This document shows positions 22,883 through 32,039 of a stretch of 64,000 nt of DNA, one piece after another (the stretch's first letter is position 1; each line of letters opens with the position of its first letter). This DNA is from Microcella humidisoli. Its GTDB lineage: Bacteria; Actinomycetota; Actinomycetes; Actinomycetales; Microbacteriaceae. A program made the translations under genes and the position numbers. The notes beneath the pieces were generated by a model. That model was not told where the DNA came from. It worked only from the letters and a program-made list of their open reading frames with translations, and searched no databases. The stretch spans positions 2,232,001-2,296,000 of the forward strand of contig NZ_CP101497.1 in NCBI RefSeq assembly GCF_024362325.1, in the 5' to 3' direction.

Positions 22883-25800
22883 ATGTTTCGGAAGATCCTT
22901 GTCGCCAACCGCGGAGAGATCGCCATCCGCGCCTTCCGCGCCGCCTACGAGCTGGGCGCGAAGACCGTGGCGGTGTTCCCGTACGAGGACCGCAACTCCA
23001 TGCACCGCCTGAAGGCCGACGAGGCCTACCAGATCGGTGAGCCCGGGCATCCGGTGCGCGCGTACCTCGATGTCGCCGAGATCATCCGCGTCGCGAAGCT
23101 CGCGGGCGCCGACGCCATCTACCCCGGCTACGGGTTCCTCAGCGAGAACCCCGACCTCGCCCAGGCCGCCGCCGACGCCGGCATCGCGTTCATCGGCCCA
23201 CCGCGCTCGGTGCTCGAGATGGCCGGCAACAAGGTCACCGCGAAGGAGAAGGCGATCGCTGCGGGCGTTCCCGTGCTGCGATCGAGCCCCGCGACGACCG
23301 ACATCCAGGTGCTGCTCGATGCTGCCGACGAGATCGGGTTCCCCATCTTCGCGAAGGCCGTCGCGGGCGGCGGCGGGCGCGGCATGCGGCGCGTCGAGCA
23401 CCGCGACGAGCTGCGCGGCGCCCTCGAAGCCGCCATGCGCGAGGCCGACAGCGCGTTCGGCGACCCCACGATGTTCGTCGAGCAGGCCGTCGTGCGGCCC
23501 CGGCACATCGAGGTGCAGATTCTGGCCGACGCGACCGGCGAGACCGTGCACCTGTTCGAGCGCGACTGCTCGGTGCAGCGGCGCCACCAGAAGGTCGTCG
23601 AGATCGCGCCGGCCCCGAATCTCGATGAGGGCACTCGACAGCAGATGTACCGTGACGCGGTCGCGTTCGCGAAGTCGATCGGCTACGTGAACGCGGGCAC
23701 GGTCGAGTTCCTGCTCGACACGGCGGGGGAGCGCGCGGGCGAGCACGTGTTCATCGAGATGAACCCCCGCATCCAGGTCGAGCACACCGTGACCGAGGAG
23801 GTCACCGACGTCGACCTCGTGCAGTCGCAGATGCGCATCGCCTACGGCCAGACGCTCGCCGAGCTCGGGCTGCAGCAGCACCAGATCCACCTGCGCGGCG
23901 CGGCCCTCCAGTGCCGCATCACCACGGAAGACCCCGCGAGCGGGTTCCGCCCCGACACCGGCAAGATCACGACCTACCGCTCTCCGGGCGGCGCCGGGGT
24001 GCGGCTCGACGGCGGCACGGTCGCCTCGGGCGCGCAGATCTCGCCGCACTTCGACTCGATGCTCGCGAAGATGACGTGCCGGGGGCGCGACTTCGCCTCG
24101 GCCGTCTCGCGTGCGCGCCGCGGGCTCGCCGAGTTCCGCATCCGGGGCGTGACGACGAACATCCCGTTCCTGCAGGCCGTGCTCGATGACCCGGCGTTCC
24201 AAGCGGGAGACCTCAGCACCGCGTTCATCGACGAGCGGCCGCACCTCGTGCGCACGAGCCCTTCGAAGGATCGCGGCACCAAGATGCTCAACTGGCTCGC
24301 CGACGTCACGGTGAACCAGCCGAACGGGGCGGGGGAGGGCGTCATCGACCCCGCGCTCAAGCTGCCCGTCGTCGACCTCGAGGCCGCGGCTCCCGAGGGC
24401 TCGCGTCAGCGGCTGCTCGCGCTGGGTCCGCAGGGCTTCGCGAGCGCACTGCGGCAGCAGACGGCCCTCGCGGTCACCGATACGACGTTCCGGGATGCGC
24501 ACCAGTCGCTGCTCGCCACCCGCGTGCGCACGGCCGATCTCGTTCAGGTCATGCCGCACGTCGCCCGGCTGACCCCGGGGCTCCTCAGCGTCGAGGCCTG
24601 GGGCGGGGCGACCTACGATGTCGCCCTGCGCTTCCTCGGGGAGGACCCGTGGCAGCGCCTCGCGGCGATGCGCGAGGCCCTGCCCAACGTGGCCATCCAG
24701 ATGCTGCTGCGGGGTCGCAACACTGTCGGGTACACGCCGTACCCGGTCGAGGTGACCGATGCGTTCGTGGCCGAGGCCGCTGCGACGGGCATCGACATCT
24801 TCCGCATCTTCGACGCGCTCAACGACGTCGACCAGATGCGGCCGGCGATCGACGCGGTGCTCGGCACCGGCATGACGGTTGCCGAGGTCGGCATGTGCTA
24901 CTCGGGCGACCTGCTCGACCCCGCGGAGAACCTCTATACGCTCGACTACTACCTGCGGCTCGCCGAGCAGATCGTCGAGTCGGGTGCGCACATCTTGGCG
25001 ATCAAGGACATGGCCGGTCTGCTGCGTGCGAGCGCGGCCGAGACCCTCGTGGCGGCGCTGCGCGAACGGTTCGACCTGCCCGTGCACGTGCACACGCACG
25101 ACACGGCGGGCGGGCAGCTCGCGACGCTGCTCGCGGCCGCTCGCGCTGGTGCCGACGCCGTCGACGCCGCGAGCGCGCCGATGGCCGGCACGACCTCGCA
25201 GCCCTCGCTCTCGGCTCTCGTCGCCGCGCTCGAGCACACCGAGCGCGACACGGGGCTCGGGCTCCGCCCCGTCGCCGACCTCGAGCCGTACTGGGAGGCC
25301 GTGCGCCGCGCGTACGCGCCCTTCGAGTCGGGCCTGCCGGGTCCGACGGGCCGCGTCTACACCCACGAGATCCCGGGCGGTCAGCTCTCGAACCTGCGTC
25401 AGCAGGCGATCGCGCTCGGGCTCGGCGACCGCTTCGAGGTCATCGAAGACTGGTATGCCGCAGCGAACCGCATTCTCGGCCGGCCCACGAAGGTCACGCC
25501 GTCGTCGAAGGTCGTCGGCGACCTCGCGCTGCAGATGGCGGCCGCCGGAGCGGACCCGGCCGACTTCGAGGCCAACCCGCAGAACTACGACATTCCCGAC
25601 TCCGTGATCGGCTTCATGGCGGGCGAGCTCGGCGACCTCCCGGGCGGCTGGCCCGAACCGTTCCGCAGCAAGGTGCTCGCCGGTCGCACGGTCAAGATCG
25701 GCACGACGCCCCTGACCGACGAGCAGCGGGCGAAGCTCGCCGGCAGCACCGACGAGCGCCGGCTCATGCTCAACCAGCTGCTGTTCCCGCAGCCGACGCA

Positions 25801-26281
25801 GCAGTTCCTGCAGGTGCGCGAGCAGTACGGCGATCTCTCGGTGCTCGCGACTCCCGACTACCTCTACGGCCTGCGCGCGGGCGTCGAGCACTCGATCCAG
25901 ATCGAGCAGGGCGTGAGCCTGCTCGTGAGTCTCGAGGCCATCGGCGAGCCCGACGAGAAGGGCATGCGCAGCGTCATGGCGACGCTCAATGGTCAGCTGC
26001 GGCCCATCACGGTGCGTGATCGCAGTATCGCGGTCGACGCGGCGACAGCCGAGAAGGCCGATGCCGTGCAGCCCGGTCAAATCGCCGCGCCGTTCATGGG
26101 CGTGGTGACCGTCTCCGTCGCGGAAGGGGATCGCGTGGAGGCCGGCCAGGCCGTCGCGACGATCGAGGCGATGAAGATGGAGGCCGCGATCACGACGCCG
26201 GTGGCGGGGGTCGTGCAGCGCCGGGCCATTCCCACGACGCAGCAGTGCGAGGCCGGCGACCTCATCGTCGTCATCGCCTGA
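22883..26281 (+). CDS. pyc: Pyruvate carboxylase
   Basis: A 1132-residue biotin enzyme that makes oxaloacetate from pyruvate, bicarbonate and ATP. Biotin carboxylase is residues 1-450 (ILVANRGEIAIRAFRAA, GGGGRGMRRV, FIEMNPRIQVEHTVTE). The carboxyltransferase part starts near residue 525 with TDTTFRDAHQSLLATR, then DIFRIFDALNDVDQM, AIKDMAGLLR and VHVHTHDTAGG. The conserved-carboxylase region follows, and the biotin carrier domain ends the protein with EAMKMEA, where Lys1098 is biotinylated. The start is ATG after GAGAGG; longer in-frame openings upstream lack family sequence. It is a single-gene unit. Length and all domains are normal, so the enzyme should be active. Confidence 0.97.
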   Translation: MFRKILVANRGEIAIRAFRAAYELGAKTVAVFPYEDRNSMHRLKADEAYQIGEPGHPVRAYLDVAEIIRVAKLAGADAIYPGYGFLSENPDLAQAAADAGIAFIGPPRSVLEMAGNKVTAKEKAIAAGVPVLRSSPATTDIQVLLDAADEIGFPIFAKAVAGGGGRGMRRVEHRDELRGALEAAMREADSAFGDPTMFVEQAVVRPRHIEVQILADATGETVHLFERDCSVQRRHQKVVEIAPAPNLDEGTRQQMYRDAVAFAKSIGYVNAGTVEFLLDTAGERAGEHVFIEMNPRIQVEHTVTEEVTDVDLVQSQMRIAYGQTLAELGLQQHQIHLRGAALQCRITTEDPASGFRPDTGKITTYRSPGGAGVRLDGGTVASGAQISPHFDSMLAKMTCRGRDFASAVSRARRGLAEFRIRGVTTNIPFLQAVLDDPAFQAGDLSTAFIDERPHLVRTSPSKDRGTKMLNWLADVTVNQPNGAGEGVIDPALKLPVVDLEAAAPEGSRQRLLALGPQGFASALRQQTALAVTDTTFRDAHQSLLATRVRTADLVQVMPHVARLTPGLLSVEAWGGATYDVALRFLGEDPWQRLAAMREALPNVAIQMLLRGRNTVGYTPYPVEVTDAFVAEAAATGIDIFRIFDALNDVDQMRPAIDAVLGTGMTVAEVGMCYSGDLLDPAENLYTLDYYLRLAEQIVESGAHILAIKDMAGLLRASAAETLVAALRERFDLPVHVHTHDTAGGQLATLLAAARAGADAVDAASAPMAGTTSQPSLSALVAALEHTERDTGLGLRPVADLEPYWEAVRRAYAPFESGLPGPTGRVYTHEIPGGQLSNLRQQAIALGLGDRFEVIEDWYAAANRILGRPTKVTPSSKVVGDLALQMAAAGADPADFEANPQNYDIPDSVIGFMAGELGDLPGGWPEPFRSKVLAGRTVKIGTTPLTDEQRAKLAGSTDERRLMLNQLLFPQPTQQFLQVREQYGDLSVLATPDYLYGLRAGVEHSIQIEQGVSLLVSLEAIGEPDEKGMRSVMATLNGQLRPITVRDRSIAVDAATAEKADAVQPGQIAAPFMGVVTVSVAEGDRVEAGQAVATIEAMKMEAAITTPVAGVVQRRAIPTTQQCEAGDLIVVIA

Positions 26282-26328
26282 GCACCCCCGGTCTCGGCGC
26301 TCTCCCGGTGAGCGGAGGAGCGGGCGGC

Positions 26329-26334
26329 TAGACT
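26329..26334 (+). promoter_or_regulatory. -10 box of the ParA-like gene and def
   Basis: TAGACT lies 34 nt before the GTG at 26369; the leader contains CAGGGAGAG as ribosome binding site. Confidence 0.4.
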
Positions 26335-26368
26335 GAGCAGTCGTCTGATACCAGGGAGAGTTACGACT

Positions 26369-27703
26369 GTGGCCGAGAAGCGTGGCAGAACCAAGACCGA
26401 AGCGGTGACGACCGTCGCCGAGGGGGTCGAGCCCGTCGGCGACGCCGACCTTGCCGCGGCGCTGCCGGAGAGCCTCACGATCGACGTCGAGCTGCCCGCA
26501 CCCGTGCACGAGCGCCCGGCCGACGAGCAGGCTGTCGCCCTGCTCGACAGCGGCGTCGACCCGGCGATCGTCGGCGCCGTCGTCGGCACGGTCGAGACGG
26601 GCACCACCGTCATCGAGCTCGCCCACGACGAGCTGCACGCCGTCGTCACGACGCCGCCGACCGGCGACGATCCCGACGCCGATGTCGAGATCCCGCCGCT
26701 GCCGCAGACCGACGGTGTCTACTCGCGCCGCGACATGCTCGACGGGGTGCACCAGGGTCCGGAGTCGGCAGCCATGCTCACCGCCGATCGGCTCATCGAG
26801 CCGAGGCGGCGCAATCGAACGGCGCCCGAGGGTCGCTGGCCCGCTTTCGTCTACGCGGTCACCTTCCACCTCGTCAACATCGGCGACTCGCGCCGCGTTC
26901 GCGAGCGCAAAGAGCTCGACGCCAAGATCGCCACGGCGTTCGAGGGCGGGGCGCGCTTCGTGCCCGTGCTCACGCGCAAGGGCGGTGTCGGCAAGACGAC
27001 GATCACGACCCTGCTGGGCATGGCTCTCGCCTCGGTGCGGGATGACCGCGTCATCGCCATCGACGCGAACCCCGATCGCGGCACCCTGTCAGAACGCGTC
27101 GCGCGGCAGACCCGCGCGACCGTGCGCGACGTCGTCAATCGCGCGCCGAGCATCCAGGGATTCACGGACTTCTCGACGCTCGTCTCGCGCGATGAGACTC
27201 GTCTCGACATCCTCGCCTCCGATACCGACCCCATGCTCTCCGAGGCCTTCGACGAGAACGACTACAACGTCGTCGCCGACCTCGCTGCCCGCTACTACTC
27301 GATCGTGCTCACCGACTGCGGTACGGGCATCGTGCACTCGGTCATGCGCGCGACCCTGCAGCGGGCCGATGCGCTCGTCATCGTCTCGGGCGGCAGCGTC
27401 GACGAAGCACGGCTCGCCTCGGAGACCCTCACCTGGCTCGAGGCGAACGGCTACGGCGAGCTCGTGCGTGAGGCGATCGTCGCGATCAACACGGCCACCC
27501 AGGGCACCAATCTCGTCAAGCTCGAAGAGATCGAGGCGCACTTCGCCTCCCGCGTGCGGCAGATCGTGCGCATCCCCTACGACGAGCAGCTCGCCGCGGG
27601 TTCTGTGATCTCGTGGCGCGACCTGCGCCCGCTCACGCGGCAGGCGGCGCGCGAGCTCGCGGCGCTCGTCGCTCAGGGCATGCCTGTGCGCCGGGGAGTC
27701 TGA
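26369..27703 (+). CDS. MinD/ParA-like ATPase with acidic N-terminal extension
   Basis: A 444-residue protein in two parts. Residues 1-165 are low-complexity and acidic ([31 protein letters not shown]) and probably disordered. Residues 166-444 are a MinD/CpaE-type ATPase with deviant Walker [14 protein letters not shown] (Lys204 and Lys209), DANPDRGTL and a Walker B region [14 protein letters not shown]. Such proteins in actinobacteria are linked to type VII secretion (EspI-like) or polar positioning, but no partner genes are here. The start is GTG with a ribosome binding site. Peptide deformylase follows after 7 bases, probably in the same transcript. Confidence 0.85.
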   Translation: MAEKRGRTKTEAVTTVAEGVEPVGDADLAAALPESLTIDVELPAPVHERPADEQAVALLDSGVDPAIVGAVVGTVETGTTVIELAHDELHAVVTTPPTGDDPDADVEIPPLPQTDGVYSRRDMLDGVHQGPESAAMLTADRLIEPRRRNRTAPEGRWPAFVYAVTFHLVNIGDSRRVRERKELDAKIATAFEGGARFVPVLTRKGGVGKTTITTLLGMALASVRDDRVIAIDANPDRGTLSERVARQTRATVRDVVNRAPSIQGFTDFSTLVSRDETRLDILASDTDPMLSEAFDENDYNVVADLAARYYSIVLTDCGTGIVHSVMRATLQRADALVIVSGGSVDEARLASETLTWLEANGYGELVREAIVAINTATQGTNLVKLEEIEAHFASRVRQIVRIPYDEQLAAGSVISWRDLRPLTRQAARELAALVAQGMPVRRGV

Positions 27704-27710
27704 CCGGTCC

Positions 27711-28211
27711 ATGGCCGTCCGCCCCATCCGTCTCTTCGGCGACCCCGTGCTGCGCAGCGCCGCCGACCCGATCGTGCGCATCGACGACGCGGTGCGGGCC
27801 CTCGTGACCGATCTGATCGACACCGTGAAGGTACCGGGCCGTGCGGGCGTCGCCGCGCCTCAGATCGGCGTCATGCTGCGCGCGTTCAGCTACAACATCG
27901 ACGGTGACGTCGGCTACGTGCTCAACCCCGAGCTCGTCGAGGTTCGCGGCGAGGCGCAACCCGTCGATGAGGGGTGCTTGAGCGTGCCCGGGTTCGGGTT
28001 CCCGCGCCGCCGCCACCCCTGGGCCCGCGTGGTCGGCATCGATCTCGACGGGTCCGCGGTCGACCTCAGCGGCGACGGCCTGCTCGCGCAGGCGCTGCAG
28101 CACGAGTGCGACCACCTCGACGGGCGACTGTACATCGAGGGGCTCGAGCCCGAGATCAAGCGCGAGGCCATGCGCGCGGTGCGCCAGGCCGACTGGTTCG
28201 CGCGGCCGTAG
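27711..28211 (+). CDS. def: Peptide deformylase
   Basis: A 166-residue metalloenzyme that removes the formyl group from the first methionine of new proteins. All three motifs are present: GVAAPQIG (residues 46-53), EGCLSVPG with metal-binding Cys89, and QHECDHLDG with His131, Glu132 and His135. The first motif has Val where most have Leu or Ile, a conservative change. The C-terminal [15 protein letters not shown] is usual for actinobacterial type I enzymes. It lies 7 bases after the ParA-like gene and is convergent with fadD. Confidence 0.95.
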   Translation: MAVRPIRLFGDPVLRSAADPIVRIDDAVRALVTDLIDTVKVPGRAGVAAPQIGVMLRAFSYNIDGDVGYVLNPELVEVRGEAQPVDEGCLSVPGFGFPRRRHPWARVVGIDLDGSAVDLSGDGLLAQALQHECDHLDGRLYIEGLEPEIKREAMRAVRQADWFARP

Positions 28212-28263
28212 CGCAGCATCCCGAATCGCGGTCGCGCACGCGCGCGCGGCGACACCCGGAATG

Positions 28264-28318
28264 CCGACGGGCGCCGCCGGTCTGCGCGACCATCGGCGCG
28301 ACCGTCGGCGCCCGTCGG
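28264..28318. terminator. Long-loop 13-bp inverted repeat between def and fadD
   Basis: CCGACGGGCGCCG at 28264-28276 and CGGCGCCCGTCGG at 28306-28318 are exact reverse complements with a 29-base loop. The loop itself holds a direct repeat of GCGCGACC. There is no T-tract. Its place in a 118-base convergent gap fits a two-way terminator, though the long loop makes this uncertain. Confidence 0.4.
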
Positions 28319-28329
28319 GCGTTCGGCGA

Positions 28330-30153
28330 CTACTGCAGCGAGATGCCCTGCGTCTCGGGGGCACCGCTGTACATGCCCTCGATGACATCGGCGAAGTCGG
28401 TCGTGATGACATGGCGCTTGATGCTCATCTTCGGCGTGAGGTGACCGCTCGCCTCGGTGAACTCGGTGGCGAGCACCGTGAACTTGCGGATCGACTCGGC
28501 GCGTGAGACGCGGCTGTTGGCGCTGTCGATCGCGCGCTGCACCTCGGCCAGCACCGTGGGGTGCTGTGCCGCCTCGGTGAGCGACATCTGCGCGTCGAGC
28601 TCGTTGTTGTTGAGCCACACGGGCAGCATCTCGGAGTCGAGCGTCACGAGGGCGGAGACGAAGGGCTTCTTGTCGCCGACGACGACGACCTGGCCGATGA
28701 TCGGGTTCGCCCGGATCGGGTCCTCGAGCGCCGCGGGGGCCACGTTCTTGCCGCCCGCCGTGACGATGATCTCCTTCTTGCGACCGGTGATCGTGAGGAA
28801 GCCGTCGTCGTCGAGCGCGCCGATGTCGCCCGTGCGGAACCACTCGCCCTCCATGACCTCGGCGGTCGCCTCGGGCTTCTTCCAGTAGCCGGCGAAGACG
28901 TTGATGCCCTTGACGAGGATCTCGCCGTCCTCCGCGATCTTGAGGCCCACGCCCGGCAGTGCCGGACCGGTGGTGCCGATCTTGAACTTGTCGACGAGGT
29001 TGATCGTCGCGGGCGCCGTCGTCTCGGTGAGGCCGTAGCCCTCGAGGATGCGGATGTCGAGGCTGCGGAAGAAGTGCGCCAGGCGCAGGCCCAGGGGAGC
29101 GGAACCCGAGACGGCGTACTGCACGCGCCCGCCCATGGCCGCGCGCAGCTTGCCGTAGACGAGCTTGTCGAAGAGCGCGAACCGCAGCTTGAGGCCGAGC
29201 GGCACGTGACCGGCGTCGAGAGCCTTGGAGTGCGCGATCGCGACATCGGCGGCGGCGCGGAAGATCTTGCCCTTGCCGCCGGCCTCGGCCTTCTGCTCGG
29301 CCGAGTTGTAGACCTTCTCGAACACGCGAGGCACCGCGAGCAGGAAGGTCGGCTTGAACGAACCGAGCGCGCTCAGCAGCTGCTTGGTGTCGGCCTGGTG
29401 GCCGATCTTCACGCCGCCGTGCACGCCGAGCACCGAGATGAAGCGCGCGAAGACGTGCGCCGTCGTGATGAAGAGCAGCGTCGAGGACTGCGGGTTGACG
29501 ATCTGGCTCATCGAGACGGTGGCGTTGCGGCACAGCTCGACGAAGTTCGAGTGGGTCAGGATGCAGCCCTTGGGAACGCCCGTCGATCCCGAGGTGTAGA
29601 TGAGGGTCGCGAGGTCGCTGCCGACCGCGGCCGACCGACGGGCCTCGAGCTCGTCATCGCTCACGCCCTCACCCGTCGAGGCGAGCTTCTCGAGGTCGCC
29701 GAGGTGCATCTGCCAGACGTGCCCGATGTTCGGCAGGTCGCCGGCCACCTCGTCGTAGCGCGAGAAGTGCTCGGCGGTCTCGACGATCATGTGGTGCGCT
29801 TCGGAGTCGTCGAGGATGTACTGCACCTGGCTCGGCGAGCTCGTCTCGTAGATGGGCACGAGGGCGGCTCCGGCGAACCACGTCGCGAAGTCGACGAGCG
29901 TCCACTCGTAGCGCGTCTTGCACATGAACCCGATCTTGTCGCCGGGCTTGATGCCGGCGGCGATGAAGCCCTTCGCGAGCGCCTTCACCTGACGGTGGAA
30001 CTCGGCGGCCGTGACATCCGACCAGCCGCCATCCGCCGTCGGCAGGGCGAACAGAGCGCCGTTCGGGGTCTGGCGAACGCGGTCGACGAGCAGGTCGGTG
30101 GCGTTCGCGTCGGGGTCGGGGGTGACGACGGCCGGGACGAAGAACTCTTTCAC
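28330..30153 (-). CDS. fadD: Long-chain fatty acid-CoA ligase
   Basis: A 607-residue AMP-forming acyl-CoA synthetase of the FadD15 type, which activates fatty acids with ATP and CoA. Motifs in order: LIYTSGSTGVPKGCILTHSN (P-loop, about 187-206), FITTAHVFARF, LEGYGLTETTAPATIN, the EWFRTGDIGALDDDGFLTITGRKKEIIVTAGGKNV block with the hinge Asp and adenylate Arg, and the late VTLDSE region. The start is GTG with AAAGGAG upstream. It is divergent from the glucokinase gene across 102 bases. With plsC about 1 kb away it may feed lipid synthesis or turnover, but the two are not one operon. Confidence 0.92.
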   Translation of the reverse strand: MKEFFVPAVVTPDPDANATDLLVDRVRQTPNGALFALPTADGGWSDVTAAEFHRQVKALAKGFIAAGIKPGDKIGFMCKTRYEWTLVDFATWFAGAALVPIYETSSPSQVQYILDDSEAHHMIVETAEHFSRYDEVAGDLPNIGHVWQMHLGDLEKLASTGEGVSDDELEARRSAAVGSDLATLIYTSGSTGVPKGCILTHSNFVELCRNATVSMSQIVNPQSSTLLFITTAHVFARFISVLGVHGGVKIGHQADTKQLLSALGSFKPTFLLAVPRVFEKVYNSAEQKAEAGGKGKIFRAAADVAIAHSKALDAGHVPLGLKLRFALFDKLVYGKLRAAMGGRVQYAVSGSAPLGLRLAHFFRSLDIRILEGYGLTETTAPATINLVDKFKIGTTGPALPGVGLKIAEDGEILVKGINVFAGYWKKPEATAEVMEGEWFRTGDIGALDDDGFLTITGRKKEIIVTAGGKNVAPAALEDPIRANPIIGQVVVVGDKKPFVSALVTLDSEMLPVWLNNNELDAQMSLTEAAQHPTVLAEVQRAIDSANSRVSRAESIRKFTVLATEFTEASGHLTPKMSIKRHVITTDFADVIEGMYSGAPETQGISLQ

Positions 30154-30192
30154 GGCAACTCCTTTGGTACCGGACGGGCAGATGGTTCCCTC

Positions 30193-30198
30193 ACTCTA
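30193..30198 (-). promoter_or_regulatory. -10 box of fadD
   Basis: TAGAGT on the minus strand lies 39 nt before the GTG at 30153; the leader carries the AAAGGAG ribosome binding site. Confidence 0.4.
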
Positions 30199-30241
30199 GT
30201 CGGCAGACCGGGGTACCCCCTCGGAGCCCTCGCCCGCTCAC

Positions 30242-30247
30242 TAGACT
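30242..30247 (+). promoter_or_regulatory. -10 box of glk (leaderless)
   Basis: TAGACT ends 8 nt before the GTG at 30256. Confidence 0.5.
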
Positions 30248-30255
30248 CGACACTC

Positions 30256-31209
30256 GTGCACTCCATCGGAATCGACATCGGCGGGACGAAGATCGCCGGA
30301 GCCCTCGTGAGCGACGACGGCGAGATCCTCGCCGAGCTGCGCGAGCCCACCCCCGCGGGCGACCCCGCCGCCATCACCGAGCTCGTCGTGCGCATGGTCG
30401 AGCAGTTGCGCGATGGCCAGCAGGTCATCGCCGCGGGAGTCGCGGCCGCGGGATTCATCGACGCCGCGCAGTCGACCGTCTACTACGCGCCGAACATCAA
30501 CTGGCGGCACGAGCCCTTCCGCGACCGACTGCGCGAGCGGCTCGATCTCGACGTGACGATCGACAACGATGCGAACGCGGCCGGCTGGGCCGAATTCCGC
30601 TTCGGGGCGGCACGGGATGCGCACGACATGACGATGCTGACGATCGGCACGGGCGTCGGCGGCGCGATCGTCGCAGGAGACCGCCTGCTGCGCGGCGGCT
30701 TCGGCACGGCAGGCGAGCTCGGTCACCTGCGGGTCGTTCCCGACGGTCTGCCGTGCGGCTGCGGCGCGCGCGGCTGCATCGAGCAGTACGGCTCGGGTCG
30801 TGCGCTGCTGCGCATGGCGAACGAGATCGCCGACGCGGGCGGCATCGGCCTGCAGCTCGCGGCCGAGCGCGAGCGCGCGGGCGGGCTCACGGGCGACATC
30901 CTCGCCCGACTGCTTGTCGACCACGACGCCGGCGCCCTGCACGCACTGCGCCAGCTCGGCACCTGGCTCGGCCAGGCCTGCGCGAGCCTCAGCGCGGTGC
31001 TCGACCCCGAGCTCTTCGTCTTCGGGGGCGGCGTCTCGATCGCCGGCGACCTGCTGCTCGATCCCGTGCGCGAGTCGTACCTCGCTCATCTGCCGGCACG
31101 GGGCTACCACCCCGAGCCCCGGTTCGTCGTGGCCGAGCTCGTCAACGACGCCGGTGTCGTCGGGGCGGCCGACCTGGCGCGCATCCACGCCACCGCCTCG
31201 GGCGCGTGA
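30256..31209 (+). CDS. glk: ROK-family glucokinase
   Basis: A 317-residue sugar kinase of the ROK family. SIGIDIGGTKIAGALV is the phosphate-binding loop, DNDANAAGWAEFRFGAAR (from Asp103) contains the catalytic Asp, TIGTGVGGAIV is the second phosphate loop, and GHLRVV with CGCGARGCIEQYGSG is the zinc-binding CxCGxxGC motif of ROK kinases. No N-terminal DNA-binding domain is present, so it is an enzyme rather than a ROK repressor. Glucose is the likely substrate from the ExGH motif (GELGHL). The start is GTG, placed 8 nt after a TAGACT box. Confidence 0.92.
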   Translation: MHSIGIDIGGTKIAGALVSDDGEILAELREPTPAGDPAAITELVVRMVEQLRDGQQVIAAGVAAAGFIDAAQSTVYYAPNINWRHEPFRDRLRERLDLDVTIDNDANAAGWAEFRFGAARDAHDMTMLTIGTGVGGAIVAGDRLLRGGFGTAGELGHLRVVPDGLPCGCGARGCIEQYGSGRALLRMANEIADAGGIGLQLAAERERAGGLTGDILARLLVDHDAGALHALRQLGTWLGQACASLSAVLDPELFVFGGGVSIAGDLLLDPVRESYLAHLPARGYHPEPRFVVAELVNDAGVVGAADLARIHATASGA

Positions 31210-31246
31210 TCATCGTCGCGGCCGTACGGGCGGCGCGCGCAGGGGT

Positions 31247-31252
31247 TAGGCT
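31247..31252 (+). promoter_or_regulatory. -10 box of plsC
   Basis: TAGGCT lies 30 nt before the GTG at 31283; the leader contains CGAAGGGA as ribosome binding site. Confidence 0.4.
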
Positions 31253-31282
31253 GGCCTCCGCCGTCGACGAAGGGACTCCCCG

Positions 31283-31972
31283 GTGTTCTACTGGCTCATG
31301 AAGAACCTGGTGATCGGGCCGATCCTGCTCACGGCCTTCCGTCCGTGGGTGCGCGGTGTCGAGAACGTCCCGCGCACGGGCGCGGTGATCCTGGCGAGCA
31401 ACCACTTGTCGTTCACGGACTCGGTCTTCCTGCCGCTCGTGCTCGATCGGCGCGTGGTGTTCCTCGCCAAGAGCGACTACTTCACGGGGCGCGGAATCAA
31501 GGGCTGGCTCATCAAGATGTTCTTCGAAGCGAGCGGCCAGCTGCCGATCGACCGCTCGGGCGGCAAGGCGAGCGAGGCGTCGCTCAACACCGGACTCAAG
31601 GTGCTCGCCGAGGGCTTCGCGCTCGGCATCTACCCGGAGGGCACCCGCAGCCCCGACGGCATCATGTACCGGGGACGCACGGGCGTGGCCCGCATGATCC
31701 TCGAGTCGGGGGCGCCCGTCGTGCCCGTGGCCATGATCGACACCGAGAAGGTCATGCCGATCGGCGCGAAGCTGCCGAAAGTCGTGCGCCCGGGTGTCGT
31801 GTTCGGCGAGCCGCTCGACTTCAGCCGCTTCCAGGGGCTCGAGGGCGACCGCTTCGTGCTGCGGTCGATCACCGACGAGATCATGTACGAACTCGGCCGC
31901 CTGAGCGGCCAGGAGTATCGCGACGTCTACGCGACCACGGTCAAGGACAAGCGGCCCGCCAACGCCCGATAG
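31283..31972 (+). CDS. plsC: 1-acyl-sn-glycerol-3-phosphate acyltransferase
   Basis: A 229-residue membrane-associated acyltransferase that adds the second acyl chain in phosphatidic acid synthesis. The catalytic motif is NHLSFTDS (His41 and Asp46, H-x4-D). FFEASGQLPIDRSGG and the substrate-binding YPEGTRSPDG follow, with PVVPVAMIDTEKVMP as block four. The first 20 residues are hydrophobic with a basic end, suggesting membrane contact. The start is GTG. The end of the gene (CCCGATAGGCTGG) doubles as the -10 box of the DAHP synthase gene. Confidence 0.92.
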   Translation: MFYWLMKNLVIGPILLTAFRPWVRGVENVPRTGAVILASNHLSFTDSVFLPLVLDRRVVFLAKSDYFTGRGIKGWLIKMFFEASGQLPIDRSGGKASEASLNTGLKVLAEGFALGIYPEGTRSPDGIMYRGRTGVARMILESGAPVVPVAMIDTEKVMPIGAKLPKVVRPGVVFGEPLDFSRFQGLEGDRFVLRSITDEIMYELGRLSGQEYRDVYATTVKDKRPANAR

Positions 31973-31975
31973 GCT
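31970..31975 (+). promoter_or_regulatory. -10 box of the DAHP synthase gene
   Basis: TAGGCT begins with the plsC stop codon itself and lies 64 nt before the GTG at 32040; the leader contains GTGAGGACG as ribosome binding site. Confidence 0.4.
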
Positions 31976-32039
31976 GGACAGTCGCGGCGTCGATGCGCCG
32001 TGCATCCCGCTCGAGCCGCCCTGTGAGGACGTAACGCCC

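Noticed and set aside
22448..26869. A 1473-codon open frame antisense to pyruvate carboxylase
   Set aside because: It mirrors the codon structure of pyc, has a low-complexity Arg/Leu/Val/Asp-rich translation with no motif, and opposes a gene with complete domains. Such frames are expected in very GC-rich DNA.
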